DNA of 64,000 nt from Psychrobacter nivimaris (GCF_009812035.1 NZ_VZIZ01000006.1:124001-188000); one strand, 5' to 3'; counted from the first letter of the stretch, positions 1-9,246 are shown. Program-made: numbers and translations. The notes: generated by a model not told the origin, from the sequence alone.

Positions 1-10
1 GCTGTTTCAT

Positions 11-23
11 AGGGCGTGTCTTT
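11..23 (+). repeat. Solo terminal-repeat sequence of the MITE-like element
   Basis: TAGGGCGTGTCTT is identical to the first 13 bases of the left terminal repeat of the MITE-like element at 32287-32460. The bases after it do not match that element, and no right-hand partner is seen before the gene at 285. It is a relic end or the end of a different family member. Confidence 0.4.
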
Positions 24-284
24 TTATATGGCCTATCTTTTCATGTAATTTAGCTACAGTTACGTGTGCCAACCGAAACATTACTTACTGTATCATTTGC
101 ACAACAACGTACAGACTGTGAATAGCAGCTTAAGAATTTTATAATAATCAAAACCAAACAAAGTAGTTTGATGAATTCATCACCACCATGACTACTACTA
201 TGATGATTTAATATAAAAGAATGATACAGCTGCTTTTTGAGCAAACGAATGATATAAATAAAAAATTAAGGGGAGAGCCATATT

Positions 285-1883
285 ATGGATATTATTAGCC
301 ATTTGACACGCACCGTCAGCCCAGCCGTATTAGAAGATGACCGTAGCCCAGCTAAGAAAAATCTATTAGAACAGTTTTATGCCATTTTTGCTGCTCGTCT
401 TGCAGACAATGATACTTTTAGCCGCTTTGCCAATGAAAACATCGCCCGTGACGACAATGCTTTTTATGATCGTGTATGGACAGAAGGAGCACACCGCGAC
501 CAAATTTCTCGCGAATTAGCAGGCAAGCATAATGTCGATGCAACCGCTTCACGTGGTCTGATTGCGATGGCAGCGCCACTGGCTTTTCATGAGATAAAAA
601 GCTTAGCTGGTACCACGCCCGTTCCACAATTCTTGAATGATAACCTAAATAGTTACCAGCATCATATCCCTGCATGGGCGGGTACTGTTTTGCCTGCTAG
701 TGCAGTCGCTGCCACTTCTACTACGGCTGGCACACCAATTTCTGATACCACTAGTACAGCGCCACTACAAAAAGAAGAAGAGCCAAAAGAGAGCTTTATG
801 AAAGCGCTGCTACCTATTATTGGTTTGATTATCTTAGGTGCATTGGCTTGGGCACTACTCAGAGGCTGTCAAGAAAACCCTGAGCCTGTAGCAACGCCAG
901 CAGCCACGGTACAGCAAGGGGCGCAAGGTAATGAGGCACTAGCGGTTGCAGGCGCAATTGAGCCGGCATCACTGAGTGTCGCAACTGGTGAAAATAGCGA
1001 GCTGTATGCTTGTCGTATGAGCGTGGGTGATGAGACACTACAAACCAATGTTATGAATGCTTTGACTGGTGCATTTGGTGACGAAGCTAATAAGTGCCGT
1101 GCTGACGTTGATGATAATTTTGCAGTAGATATGCCAGCATCTGCTCAATTAGCAACGATATTACCAATTATCAAAAATGTACCGAACGCGAGCATGATTA
1201 TTAAAGGCGATAACATTACTGTGAATGCTCCTGATAAAGCTGCGTTGGACAAATTGGTTGCTGACTTACAAGCAGCTGCTCCTGCCATGACCGTGCAAGC
1301 TGAAGGTCCATTAGACTTGCAAGGCAAGATTGATGATAGTCTGGCTGCTGCAGACGTTGCCATGACCAATCTAGGTGAAAACCCAGATCCACGTGATGTT
1401 GCTCGTGCTTTGAGTATTCAGGTGATTAACTTCCAAGTAGATGAAGCGGTTATACCTGAAGTCAATAAGGCGCTGCTAGACCGTGCTGCAGAAATCATCA
1501 ATAACGTACCTGATATGAAGCTGATGATCGTCGGTCATACGGACAGTCAAGCCTCTGATACCTATAATATGGAGCTGTCTCAGGAGCGTGCTGAGTCAGT
1601 GAAAGCGTATCTAGTGTCTAAAGGGGTTGATGCTAGTAAACTAACGACCAAAGGTATGGGCGAATCAGAACCAATCGCAGATAATTCAACCGAACAAGGT
1701 CGCTTCCGCAATCGCCGTATCGAATTTATGGTCAATGACGAAGTGGTCAGCGCAAACGATGGCATGATGATGAACAGTGATTCGCTAGATCCAGATATGA
1801 ACCCATTAGATAGTAATAACGATGATTTGTTACCAGATGGTGATGACGCTACCCAAGGTACTGCGGTAGACCCAACCAATTAA
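285..1883 (+). CDS. OmpA-family envelope protein with BON-like region
   Basis: A 532-residue protein predicted to anchor in the inner membrane and bind peptidoglycan from the periplasmic side. Residues 1-150 are a soluble helical region resembling DUF937-type sequences. A single hydrophobic segment (about 168-190, starting FMKALLPIIGLIILGALAW) is followed by a BON-like stretch (about 240-350) and a C-terminal OmpA domain (about 385-500). The OmpA domain has the HTDSQ and SQERAESVKAYL motifs that contact diaminopimelate. The TM-BON-OmpA order recalls mycobacterial ArfA/OmpATb. The tail after the OmpA domain is acidic and Asp/Asn-rich. A strong SD (AAGGGGAGAG, 267-276) supports the ATG at 285. 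The OmpA domain is certain; the BON and DUF937 labels are my reading. Confidence 0.85.
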   Translation: MDIISHLTRTVSPAVLEDDRSPAKKNLLEQFYAIFAARLADNDTFSRFANENIARDDNAFYDRVWTEGAHRDQISRELAGKHNVDATASRGLIAMAAPLAFHEIKSLAGTTPVPQFLNDNLNSYQHHIPAWAGTVLPASAVAATSTTAGTPISDTTSTAPLQKEEEPKESFMKALLPIIGLIILGALAWALLRGCQENPEPVATPAATVQQGAQGNEALAVAGAIEPASLSVATGENSELYACRMSVGDETLQTNVMNALTGAFGDEANKCRADVDDNFAVDMPASAQLATILPIIKNVPNASMIIKGDNITVNAPDKAALDKLVADLQAAAPAMTVQAEGPLDLQGKIDDSLAAADVAMTNLGENPDPRDVARALSIQVINFQVDEAVIPEVNKALLDRAAEIINNVPDMKLMIVGHTDSQASDTYNMELSQERAESVKAYLVSKGVDASKLTTKGMGESEPIADNSTEQGRFRNRRIEFMVNDEVVSANDGMMMNSDSLDPDMNPLDSNNDDLLPDGDDATQGTAVDPTN

Positions 1884-1932
1884 TCTACAGGTTCTTATTT
1901 TGATTATAGTTAGACTATAGTAGCTAAATGAT

Positions 1933-1964
1933 AAAAACCGCATCTTATAAAGGAGCGGTTTTTT
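1933..1964 (+). terminator. Rho-independent terminator after the OmpA-family gene
   Basis: Stem AAAAACCGC / GCGGTTTTT with a 13-base loop and a T-run. It lies between two convergent genes. Confidence 0.85.
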
Positions 1965-1995
1965 GTATGCTACTCAATGACAATTAAACAAGCTA

Positions 1996-3072
1996 TTATT
2001 TATACAGCGTAGGGTCTGTCGATTCTTTAGCAGTCTGAACATCAGCTTGGGCATCAAAAAAAGTCTGAGTAACATTTTGCTTGGCTTGCTGCCAGTATTC
2101 AAATTGCTGGCAGGTAGACTCAAGATCGCCTTGCCATGTTGGGATATTGCCGCGCATGGTTTTGATACGTTGCTGGTTAGGGTAAGGCAAATCTTGCGCA
2201 GCTTTAGCAGCTTCATGAGCAGCCACACGGTCGTTGCATACGAGGGCAATATCACAACCGGCATCAATGGCCGCTTTTACGCGAGCACTGACATCACCAG
2301 CCGCCTTTGCACCTGCCATCGATAAATCATCAGAGAATAATACCCCATCAAATTTAAGCTCATCTCGAATGATATCTTGTAGCCAAATTTTAGAGAATCC
2401 TGCTGGCTTGTCGTCTACTTGCGAAAATATCACATGTGCTGGCATAAGAGCGTCCAGACTATGTAGCGTTTGAGCAAAAGGTTGCATGTCGCTACTGATA
2501 ATCTCATCTAAGCTACGCGTATCGATGGCTTCTGATACGTGCGAGTCAGGAGCGATGGCACCATGACCGGGGAAGTGCTTACCAGTAGTTGCCATACCAG
2601 CTGCTTTCATACCGCGCATAAACTGTGTTGCAAGCGCAGTGATGGCTTGCGTATCATGATGAAAGCTGCGATCACCGATGACTTGGCTAATGCCATCTCT
2701 ATCCAACACAGGCGCAAAGCTCAAATCAATTCCTACAGCTAATACTTCAGCTGCCATTAGATAACCGCAATCGTAGGCGCAGCTAAGTGCCTGGCTTGGG
2801 TCTTGATTGAATAGCTCACCCAATCGACCCATAGCAGGTAGGGGCGTGAATCCTTCACGTAGCCTCGCGACTCGTCCACCTTCTTGGTCCACACCGATAA
2901 GTATGTCTTGATTGTGATAACGTATATCGTCGCATAGTGCTCTGACTTGGGCCGCATCTGTGACGTTACGACCAAACAATATTACTCCACCGACCTGTGC
3001 TTGTTTAATCAAACTGACATCTTCAGCGGTCAAAGCGGTACTATCGATATCTATCATTAAAACGCCGTACAT
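1996..3072 (-). CDS. nagZ: Beta-N-acetylhexosaminidase NagZ
   Basis: Cytoplasmic glycoside hydrolase family 3 enzyme that removes GlcNAc from 1,6-anhydro-muropeptides during peptidoglycan recycling. The 358-residue length is usual for single-domain NagZ. The family signature KHFPGHG followed by DSHV is present, as is the catalytic-nucleophile segment VLFSDDLSMAG. The N-terminal GVILFGRNV and GVDQEGGRVARL motifs are also intact. An AAGGA SD lies just upstream of the ATG. It converges on the OmpA-family gene and diverges from prc. In many gammaproteobacteria NagZ activity controls AmpR/AmpC induction; no ampC is visible here. Confidence 0.95.
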   Translation of the reverse strand: MYGVLMIDIDSTALTAEDVSLIKQAQVGGVILFGRNVTDAAQVRALCDDIRYHNQDILIGVDQEGGRVARLREGFTPLPAMGRLGELFNQDPSQALSCAYDCGYLMAAEVLAVGIDLSFAPVLDRDGISQVIGDRSFHHDTQAITALATQFMRGMKAAGMATTGKHFPGHGAIAPDSHVSEAIDTRSLDEIISSDMQPFAQTLHSLDALMPAHVIFSQVDDKPAGFSKIWLQDIIRDELKFDGVLFSDDLSMAGAKAAGDVSARVKAAIDAGCDIALVCNDRVAAHEAAKAAQDLPYPNQQRIKTMRGNIPTWQGDLESTCQQFEYWQQAKQNVTQTFFDAQADVQTAKESTDPTLYK

Positions 3073-3530
3073 CGTGTGTTCCTTATTATTTTATATATGG
3101 TTATATTATGAATGTGACTGACTATGCCTGTCTTATCACTTATCAGTCATTGTTCAAATATCTTATTATGACAGTTATTATTAATTGAGCATAATGTGGC
3201 AGATTATTAGGGTCAAATCAATTTGCTAATAGCCATTAGATTCAGTCATCAAATCGATGTTGATAGCCCTCAATTACTATGTGTGATAAAAGTGATAGAA
3301 AGTTTGGTATGTACAGGTGTAGCGTGTAAGATTGCTTATACAGTTTGAGACAGTTCAGTATTTATGCGCGTGATAATATTGATTGATTTTTGACTATATA
3401 TCAGTATTTAATGATGCATAAAGCATAAGAATAAAAAGCGCAGCATTTATAGGTTATAACAGATTCGAGCATTTCTAATCTAATTCTGATGAATTACCCA
3501 ATACTATTAACTTCAAATAACTAGGTACAT
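3073..3530. other. Divergent intergenic region nagZ/prc
   Basis: AT-rich, 458 bases without a credible coding frame. It must hold the promoters of nagZ (leftward) and prc (rightward), but no pair of -35/-10 boxes with good spacing stands out. Confidence 0.4.
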
Positions 3531-5744
3531 ATGATGAAAAAACAACCAGCACAGTGGTTACTCAGTGCAGCGTCAGTGGGCATCGCCGGTATTATCTTAA
3601 CCCAAAGCTACGGTACTGCAGTCGCCGAGACCAATACGGGCAGTTTCGTTCAGACCCCTGAGCAAAAGGTTACCACCCGTCAAGTAGCCGCCTTGCTGGA
3701 TCGCAGTCATTATCTCAATCAGCCTTTAGATAGCAAGACTGGTAGCGAAATCCTATCAATGTATATCGATAGCCTTGACCCAAACCATACGTTGTTTTTG
3801 CAATCTGATGTCGATGAGCTGAAGAAAAAACATGCTGAAGACTTTGGTGCTCGCCTAAAACAAGGTGATCTATCTGCAGGGGTAGAGGTGTTTGATCGTT
3901 ACCGCAAACGCTCAAATGAGTACTTTGCGATGGCCACCAAGATGCTCAAAACAGACATTGATTTGACAGGTAACGACACAATCATTCTTGATCGCGAAAA
4001 ACTCGGCCATTTTAAAACCAAAAAAGAGCAGCGCGATTACTGGGAACGTCAGCTAAAGTTCCAGTTGATGAGCATTACCCTCGGTCAAGAAGACGAAAAA
4101 GCCAAAGAGAAAGTATTTTTAAGCAATCCAGATATCACACGTGGGCAAGACTTGGTACGTAACGATGAGCGTACACCAAATGAAATTTTACAAAATCGTT
4201 TGTCACGTCAACAAGAGCAGTTTAAGCGTCTTAAAGATGATGAAATCATGGAAACCATCTTAAATACGGCGATGCTCACTTATGACCCGCACAGTAATTA
4301 CTATGCACCGATTCAAGCGACCGAACTCCAAATCCAGTCTAGTCTTCAGTTAGAGGGTATTGGTGTCTCTATTCGTCCAGATCGCAAAAATCCGGACTAT
4401 ACCCGTATTGTGACTTTGGTCGATGGTGGTCCAGCCGCTAAGTCAGGTCAAATCAAGCCCAATGATTTGATCGTTGGTATCGCAAAAGATGGCGAAACCA
4501 TGACGGACGTAGTTGGCTGGTCAACGCGTGAAATTGTCAGCTTGATTCGTGGTAAACGCGGTACATCGGTCACACTGAAATTACGTCAACCTAATACGCC
4601 AGATGCTAGCGCCCGTACAGTCACGGTAGTACGTGATATCATCCAGCAAGAAGAGTCAGGCGTCACTCAGCGAGTAGTAGAAGTGCAGCGTCCTAATATT
4701 GATAAGACACCAAAGCGTATTGGCGTACTTGAGATACCAAGCTTTTACTTAAACTATCGTGCGCGTCGCAATGGTGAAGACTATCGTAGCGTCAGTATCG
4801 ATACTGAAAAAGCGCTAAAAGAGTTGAACAAACAAAATATCGATGGCCTAGTGGTTGATTTGCGCAATAACCCTGGTGGCTCATTAGATGAAGTTGCCAA
4901 GATGCTAGGTTTCTTTATCAAGAGTGGACCACTAGTACAGATTCGTGATAATCGCGGCAATATTCAAGTATATCGCGACAACGATGGCGGCGAGCAGCTG
5001 TATGATGGCAAAATGTCGGTTATTACCAACTTAGCATCGGCATCAGCCAGTGAAATCTTTGCCGCTGCTATTCAAGACTATGGTCGCGGATTAGTGGTTG
5101 GTAGTACGACAACTGGTAAAGGCTCTGCGCAAATTCAGCTCGATAGCTTAGCTTTAGGCTCTGCCACCTTAACTCAGCGTAAATTTTATCGTGTCACTGG
5201 CGGTAGTACGCAAAATAAAGGTGTCGTACCAGATGTTGAGCTAGTCAATATCTATGACGATGCGACCTTTGGCGAGCGCGCTCAGAAAAAAGCATTGCCT
5301 TGGGACACTATCAGAACGGCGCCGTATAAGCCTGAAGGGACGTTTACCAGTGATACATTGGCGACACTCAATCAGCAGTCTAAGATTCGCCAACAAAAAA
5401 ACCCACAATTTACTTATCTGTCGACACTAAATGATATTCGTAACATGGATGATGAAAAGAAACCTGTTCGATTAGATATCAATAGCCGCAGAGCTAAAAT
5501 GCAATTAATTGAAAAACGCTCATTAGAAGCAGAAAACAAGCGCCTTATCGCAACTGGTGAGCGTCCGTACTCTAACTGGAATACTTATCAAGCAGCGATG
5601 GATGCAAAGTTTGAAGAACGTAGCCGTATGAAAGCCGCTGAGCGTCCAGAGTTACCAGAGGATGAAGCGTTCATTAATGAGGCAGCTTACCTGATGCTCA
5701 GTGCGGAACCTAAGACAATGCTTAGCCCTGAAGAGAAGCTATAA
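3531..5744 (+). CDS. prc: Tail-specific periplasmic protease Prc (S41 family)
   Basis: Processing protease that cleaves periplasmic proteins from the C-terminus and in relatives trims lipoproteins and murein hydrolases. A signal peptide (about 1-32, cut after TAVAET) precedes an N-terminal helical domain, a PDZ domain (about 255-340) and the S41 catalytic domain. By alignment to E. coli Prc the Ser-Lys dyad is Ser505 (in SASASEIF) and Lys530 (in TTTGKGSAQ). The C-terminal DUF3340-like region is present. At 737 residues it is a full-length proteobacterial Prc. The two initial ATGs leave the exact start uncertain by one codon. No terminator is seen directly after the stop; the GacA-type palindrome begins 24 bases later. 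Confidence 0.95.
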   Translation: MMKKQPAQWLLSAASVGIAGIILTQSYGTAVAETNTGSFVQTPEQKVTTRQVAALLDRSHYLNQPLDSKTGSEILSMYIDSLDPNHTLFLQSDVDELKKKHAEDFGARLKQGDLSAGVEVFDRYRKRSNEYFAMATKMLKTDIDLTGNDTIILDREKLGHFKTKKEQRDYWERQLKFQLMSITLGQEDEKAKEKVFLSNPDITRGQDLVRNDERTPNEILQNRLSRQQEQFKRLKDDEIMETILNTAMLTYDPHSNYYAPIQATELQIQSSLQLEGIGVSIRPDRKNPDYTRIVTLVDGGPAAKSGQIKPNDLIVGIAKDGETMTDVVGWSTREIVSLIRGKRGTSVTLKLRQPNTPDASARTVTVVRDIIQQEESGVTQRVVEVQRPNIDKTPKRIGVLEIPSFYLNYRARRNGEDYRSVSIDTEKALKELNKQNIDGLVVDLRNNPGGSLDEVAKMLGFFIKSGPLVQIRDNRGNIQVYRDNDGGEQLYDGKMSVITNLASASASEIFAAAIQDYGRGLVVGSTTTGKGSAQIQLDSLALGSATLTQRKFYRVTGGSTQNKGVVPDVELVNIYDDATFGERAQKKALPWDTIRTAPYKPEGTFTSDTLATLNQQSKIRQQKNPQFTYLSTLNDIRNMDDEKKPVRLDINSRRAKMQLIEKRSLEAENKRLIATGERPYSNWNTYQAAMDAKFEERSRMKAAERPELPEDEAFINEAAYLMLSAEPKTMLSPEEKL

Positions 5745-5768
5745 TGTGAAGTTATTATAGCGTTACGT

Positions 5769-5798
5769 AATCTATGTAAGCATATGCTTACATAGATT
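5769..5798. promoter_or_regulatory. 30-bp perfect palindrome containing a GacA-type upstream activating site
   Basis: A perfect 30-bp palindrome centred at 5783.5. Its core, 5775-5792, reads TGTAAG-CATATG-CTTACA, an exact match to the TGTAAG-N6-CTTACA box bound by the response regulator GacA/UvrY upstream of rsmX, rsmY and rsmZ in pseudomonads. It lies about 67 bases upstream of the inferred start of the RNA at 5851, a spacing typical of that box. Confidence 0.8.
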
Positions 5799-5838
5799 GA
5801 CGTTTAGACCTCTTACTAACGAAGGGTCAATCTGCGAC

Positions 5839-5844
5839 TATAAC
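5839..5844 (+). promoter_or_regulatory. Candidate -10 box of the small RNA
   Basis: TATAAC matches the sigma-70 -10 consensus at five of six positions. No good -35 lies 16-18 bases upstream, as expected for an activator-dependent promoter. The implied transcription start is about 5850-5852. Confidence 0.45.
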
Positions 5845-5850
5845 TGTACG

Positions 5851-6052
5851 GCACGATTGAACGAAACAGTTCATTGATACTAGGGATTGGTATCTTAAAG
5901 GTCGCACTAGGGATAAGTAGTTTGCTGATTAAGGATGATAAGGCTGGATGCCTGTCAGTTATGAGATGCCCCGGGATTAGGTATCACGTAACGCTAACAT
6001 GGATGGTTGGTAATAAAAGCCGCATGACGCTTGTCGTTATGCGGCTTTGTTA
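5851..6052 (+). ncRNA. Candidate CsrA/RsmA-sequestering small RNA (RsmZ/CsrB type)
   Basis: About 200 nt with six GGA motifs at roughly 5884, 5911, 5933, 5946, 5973 and 6001; four are full ANGGA. Several sit in hairpin loops: GATAC-loop-GTATC (5876-5894, loop TAGGGATTG), AGGC-TGGAT-GCCT (5941-5953), GATGCC-loop-GGTATC (5965-5985, loop CCGGGATTA) and CTAAC-ATGGATG-GTTGG (5994-6010). The region ends in a 14-bp terminator stem. This is the architecture of RNAs that titrate the translational repressor CsrA/RsmA, and the GacA-type box upstream fits the Gac/Rsm circuit. A 74-codon frame here (5874-6098) has no SD or family resemblance and runs through the terminator. The start is inferred; the end follows from the terminator. 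Confidence 0.7.
6016..6052 (+). terminator. Terminator of the candidate small RNA
   Basis: A 14-bp stem (6016-6029 with 6035-6048, one G-T wobble), 5-base loop and the tail TTTGTT. The stem core is GCCGCAT/ATGCGGC. Confidence 0.8.
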
Positions 6053-6153
6053 CGTCTGGATATTAATAATGTTTATAGCGGATTCTTTGAATAGATAGTA
6101 CTCAAGTTGATCATATTTATATTAATTCGAAACTTACCATGAAATAAGCATAA

Positions 6154-6188
6154 AAAAGGCCAGTAACCTGATCGGCTACTGGCCTTTT
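6154..6188. terminator. Terminator downstream of the FKBP gene
   Basis: Perfect 12-bp stem AAAAGGCCAGTA / TACTGGCCTTTT with A-run and T-run. It can act on either strand. Confidence 0.85.
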
Positions 6189-6249
6189 AAATTAGATGAT
6201 AAATCTAATAACTTACCATCTAACTATTGTCACTACACTCTAGAAGAGA

Positions 6250-6735
6250 TTAGTGCTCAACGCCACCTGCACCATGTACATGGCCATGGTTTAGTTCGTC
6301 TTCAGTTGCTGCACGTACTTCTTGGATTTCAACATCAAATGTCAAACGCTTGCCAGCCAATGGATGGTTTGCATCAACAGTAACTTCTTGATCGTTTACA
6401 GCAGTCACGGTAACCAACATTACTTGGCCGCCAGCTTCTGACTGGAACTGCATACCAGGCTGAATGTCATCAACGCCTTGGAAGTTGTCACGTGGTACGT
6501 GTTGTACTGCTTGCTCTTGGTATTCGCCGTAGCCATCAGCAGGTTCAACGACTGCATTAACTTTTTCGCCAGCAGACTTACCTTCTAATTGTGCTTCTAG
6601 GCCTGGGATAATGTTGCTGTGACCATGTAGATAAGCAAGTGGCTGACCTTCTGGTGACTGGTCAAGGATATTGCCTTCGTCGTCTTTTAGTGTGTAATTG
6701 AATTTGACGGCAGTGTCTTTTGCGATAGTAGTCAT
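6250..6735 (-). CDS. FKBP-type peptidyl-prolyl isomerase, SlyD-like
   Basis: A 161-residue prolyl isomerase and chaperone with no signal peptide, so cytoplasmic. The N-terminal FKBP strand VKFNYTLKDDEG, the HGHSNIIPGLE motif and the inserted chaperone flap (about residues 66-125, GYGEYQEQAVQHVPRD) identify the SlyD/FkpB branch. The tail HGHVHGAGGVEH is a short His-rich end, much reduced compared with the metal-binding tail of E. coli SlyD. It is transcribed alone, away from the M61 peptidase gene. Confidence 0.92.
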   Translation of the reverse strand: MTTIAKDTAVKFNYTLKDDEGNILDQSPEGQPLAYLHGHSNIIPGLEAQLEGKSAGEKVNAVVEPADGYGEYQEQAVQHVPRDNFQGVDDIQPGMQFQSEAGGQVMLVTVTAVNDQEVTVDANHPLAGKRLTFDVEIQEVRAATEDELNHGHVHGAGGVEH

Positions 6736-7048
6736 AAAATATCCTAAATATATCTATGTAAAAAATTAAATACGGTTGCAATAAACCTAAAAAAGCCAAT
6801 CTGCAAGCCAAAAGGCCACGTCATTAGTCAATTATCATCAGTTTATTAAAGTAACTTTAGCAGTTAGCATCTTTAATTGAGATGGCCCACATAACTTTCA
6901 AGGCAAAAAACATAAAAAATGCCAATTAATGCCACAATTTACAATAATAACTGCTATTTTCTATAGCTATTGGCTATTCATGGTTTGGGAGTTGCTTTTT
7001 TAGAGCAAGACTTCTAGCATAATTATAAAAATAAGGATGAGAGATACG
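6736..7048. other. Divergent intergenic region FKBP/M61 peptidase
   Basis: About 310 bases without a credible gene. It should contain both promoters; no convincing consensus boxes or repeats are seen. Confidence 0.4.
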
Positions 7049-9079
7049 ATGACTGCATTTGCCAATACCACTACTAAACAACTAGCGAGCAATGTTTCAA
7101 CCAATCATGATGATACTAAGGCTAAAACGATAGCTGATATAAGCTATCAATTTGATTTTGCCCGTTTCTACGAGCATTTGGTCGATGTCTCACTGAGTTT
7201 TACAGCAGTATCCGACGCTCCGCAGCTTTGGTTACCAGCGTGGATACCAGGCAGTTATCTAATGCGTGAGTTTGCCCGAAACATCACTGCGGTACATTAT
7301 CAAATAATAGAAGCTCCAACAGCAGATAGTGACAAGCAGCCAAAGACTTATCGCGCGCAGAAAATCGATAAAAACACATGGCAGCTGCCAGCGGTGCAAG
7401 CAGGGCAGACGGTCATCGTCGAGTACGAAGTCTATTGCTATGACTTGTCTGTGCGTACGGCCTACGTCGATCAGCAACGACTTTACGGTAATTTCACCTC
7501 ACTTGCGCTCGCCGTCGAAGGGCAAGAGCAATCACCTGTCCAAGTTAGCTTGATTGTGCCTGATAAATTTTTTGCAGACAAAGAAAGTAGCAAAGTACTG
7601 TTGGCTTGTGGTTTGGACGCTACGCACCTGCAGATTGATCAACAGCAAAAAGGCCGTCAGCAAGCGAACTGTCAGCACATTTATAAGTTACAGGCAGCGA
7701 ATTATCACGAGCTGATTGATTATCCATTCGAAATCGCGGAACAAGAAAAGTTTGATTTTATTATTCATGATAATGAGCACCAGACGCTACATCATAGTTT
7801 TTACCTGTCAGGTAAGCAGAATGCCAATCTAGGTCGATTGCAGCAAGATATTACTCAGATTTGTCAGACCTACGTAGATTGGTTAGGCGATGCGCCATTT
7901 GACGATTATACGTTTATGACCTTTGCCAGCGGTCAAGACTATGGTGGGCTTGAGCATATCAACTCTACTAGCCTTATCACCCCGCGTAATGACTTGCCAA
8001 GCACAAATGAGCCAAAGTTACCAAATACAGATTATCAGCGGTTTTTAGGATTATGTAGTCACGAGTATTTTCACTCATGGTGGGTTAAGACGGTACGTCC
8101 TGATGTCATGATCGATGTCGATTTACGCCGTGAGGCATTTACGCCATTACTTTGGGTATTCGAAGGGTTTACGTCTTATATCGATGATTTTATGTTGCAA
8201 GCGTCAGGTGTGATTGATAAAGCCAATTATCTGCGACTGCTAGCCGAGCAAATCAATCGCTACTACCAGACTCCAGGGCGCGGCAATCAAAGCGTGGCAG
8301 AGTCGAGTTTTGATGCTTGGATAAAACTGTATCGCACCGATGAAAATACAGGCAATGCGGGTATCAGTTACTATAATAAAGGGTCGCTGGTGGCCTTATG
8401 TCTGGATCTAATCTTACTCAAAAATAGTGATGGTCGTTATCGTTTGTTCGACGTGGTCAAAGCTTTTTATACTCAAGCCAAGCAGAACGACAGTAAGCGG
8501 ATTGGTATCAGTAGTGCTGACATGGGCTCAGTCATTAAGCAGTTTATGCCGCTAGCAGAATGGGAAGATTTTGAACGCCGTTACGTCAATGGGGTAGAAG
8601 AGCTGCCCATTGAAGCGTTGCTAGTGGCAAACGGCGTCAAAATACAGGCGAATACTAAAGAAACTGCTGACAAGCATGTGCCTTGGGGTATGCGATGTAA
8701 CGAAACGCCAACTGGGATCAAGGTAAATCGTGTGATGCGAGGTAGTATTGCCGCTAGGGCTGGTATTTCAGCACATGACGTTATTATCGCGATTGACGGC
8801 ATCAAAGCAGATACGAAACAACTTACCACCTTGGTTAATACAGCGCATCCTGTTGAATGTTATTTGTTCCGCCGTGATGAGCTGATATGTGTTCAGGTTC
8901 AACCCGAAACGATAACTAAAGTGAAGCCGCGAGATGAGACAACTGGCATGACTGGAGCAGTACCTCCTCATAAAGTAAGCCTATGCTTAGCAAAAGGAGA
9001 TAAGACGCTAGAGAATGATAATGAGCAATTAAAAGGTGAGGCAGGTTGGGAGACATGGCTTAATGTTATGAAACGATAG
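7049..9079 (+). CDS. M61 (glycyl aminopeptidase) family metallopeptidase
   Basis: A 676-residue zinc peptidase. An N-terminal beta-sandwich (about 20-190, LPAWIPGSYLMREFARNI) precedes the catalytic domain with HEYFH (about 338-342) and the downstream Glu segment WVFEGFTSYIDD. The preceding GLEHINST motif is typical of M61. A C-terminal PDZ domain (about 545-630, GIKVNRVMRGSIAARAGI) follows. No signal peptide is seen. I start at 7049 because AAGGATGAGAG lies at the right distance there; the ATG at 7037 overlaps that SD. Its natural substrate is unknown. Confidence 0.9.
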   Translation: MTAFANTTTKQLASNVSTNHDDTKAKTIADISYQFDFARFYEHLVDVSLSFTAVSDAPQLWLPAWIPGSYLMREFARNITAVHYQIIEAPTADSDKQPKTYRAQKIDKNTWQLPAVQAGQTVIVEYEVYCYDLSVRTAYVDQQRLYGNFTSLALAVEGQEQSPVQVSLIVPDKFFADKESSKVLLACGLDATHLQIDQQQKGRQQANCQHIYKLQAANYHELIDYPFEIAEQEKFDFIIHDNEHQTLHHSFYLSGKQNANLGRLQQDITQICQTYVDWLGDAPFDDYTFMTFASGQDYGGLEHINSTSLITPRNDLPSTNEPKLPNTDYQRFLGLCSHEYFHSWWVKTVRPDVMIDVDLRREAFTPLLWVFEGFTSYIDDFMLQASGVIDKANYLRLLAEQINRYYQTPGRGNQSVAESSFDAWIKLYRTDENTGNAGISYYNKGSLVALCLDLILLKNSDGRYRLFDVVKAFYTQAKQNDSKRIGISSADMGSVIKQFMPLAEWEDFERRYVNGVEELPIEALLVANGVKIQANTKETADKHVPWGMRCNETPTGIKVNRVMRGSIAARAGISAHDVIIAIDGIKADTKQLTTLVNTAHPVECYLFRRDELICVQVQPETITKVKPRDETTGMTGAVPPHKVSLCLAKGDKTLENDNEQLKGEAGWETWLNVMKR

Positions 9080-9126
9080 CCTTGATGCTATATAAAATAC
9101 CTTTCCATACGAAAAACCTTCCATAT

Positions 9127-9170
9127 AAAAAACCCTCTTCCGAGCAATACTGCTTAGAAGAGGGTTTTTT
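9127..9170. terminator. Bidirectional terminator between convergent genes
   Basis: Perfect 14-bp stem AAAAAACCCTCTTC / GAAGAGGGTTTTTT. It serves the M61 gene on + and the DUF305 gene on -. Confidence 0.9.
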
Positions 9171-9246
9171 ATAATCTATAATATTGTTGATATGTCTAAG
9201 CAACCTAAGTGATTAATCAATCAGTGATTGGTGACATATAAGATTA

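Noticed and set aside
50-244. A 64-codon leftward frame at the window edge
   Set aside because: AT-rich, no SD, Ser/His-rich composition typical of chance frames.
5874-6098. A 74-codon frame downstream of prc
   Set aside because: No SD, no family resemblance, runs through a strong terminator; the same DNA is better explained as a structured RNA.
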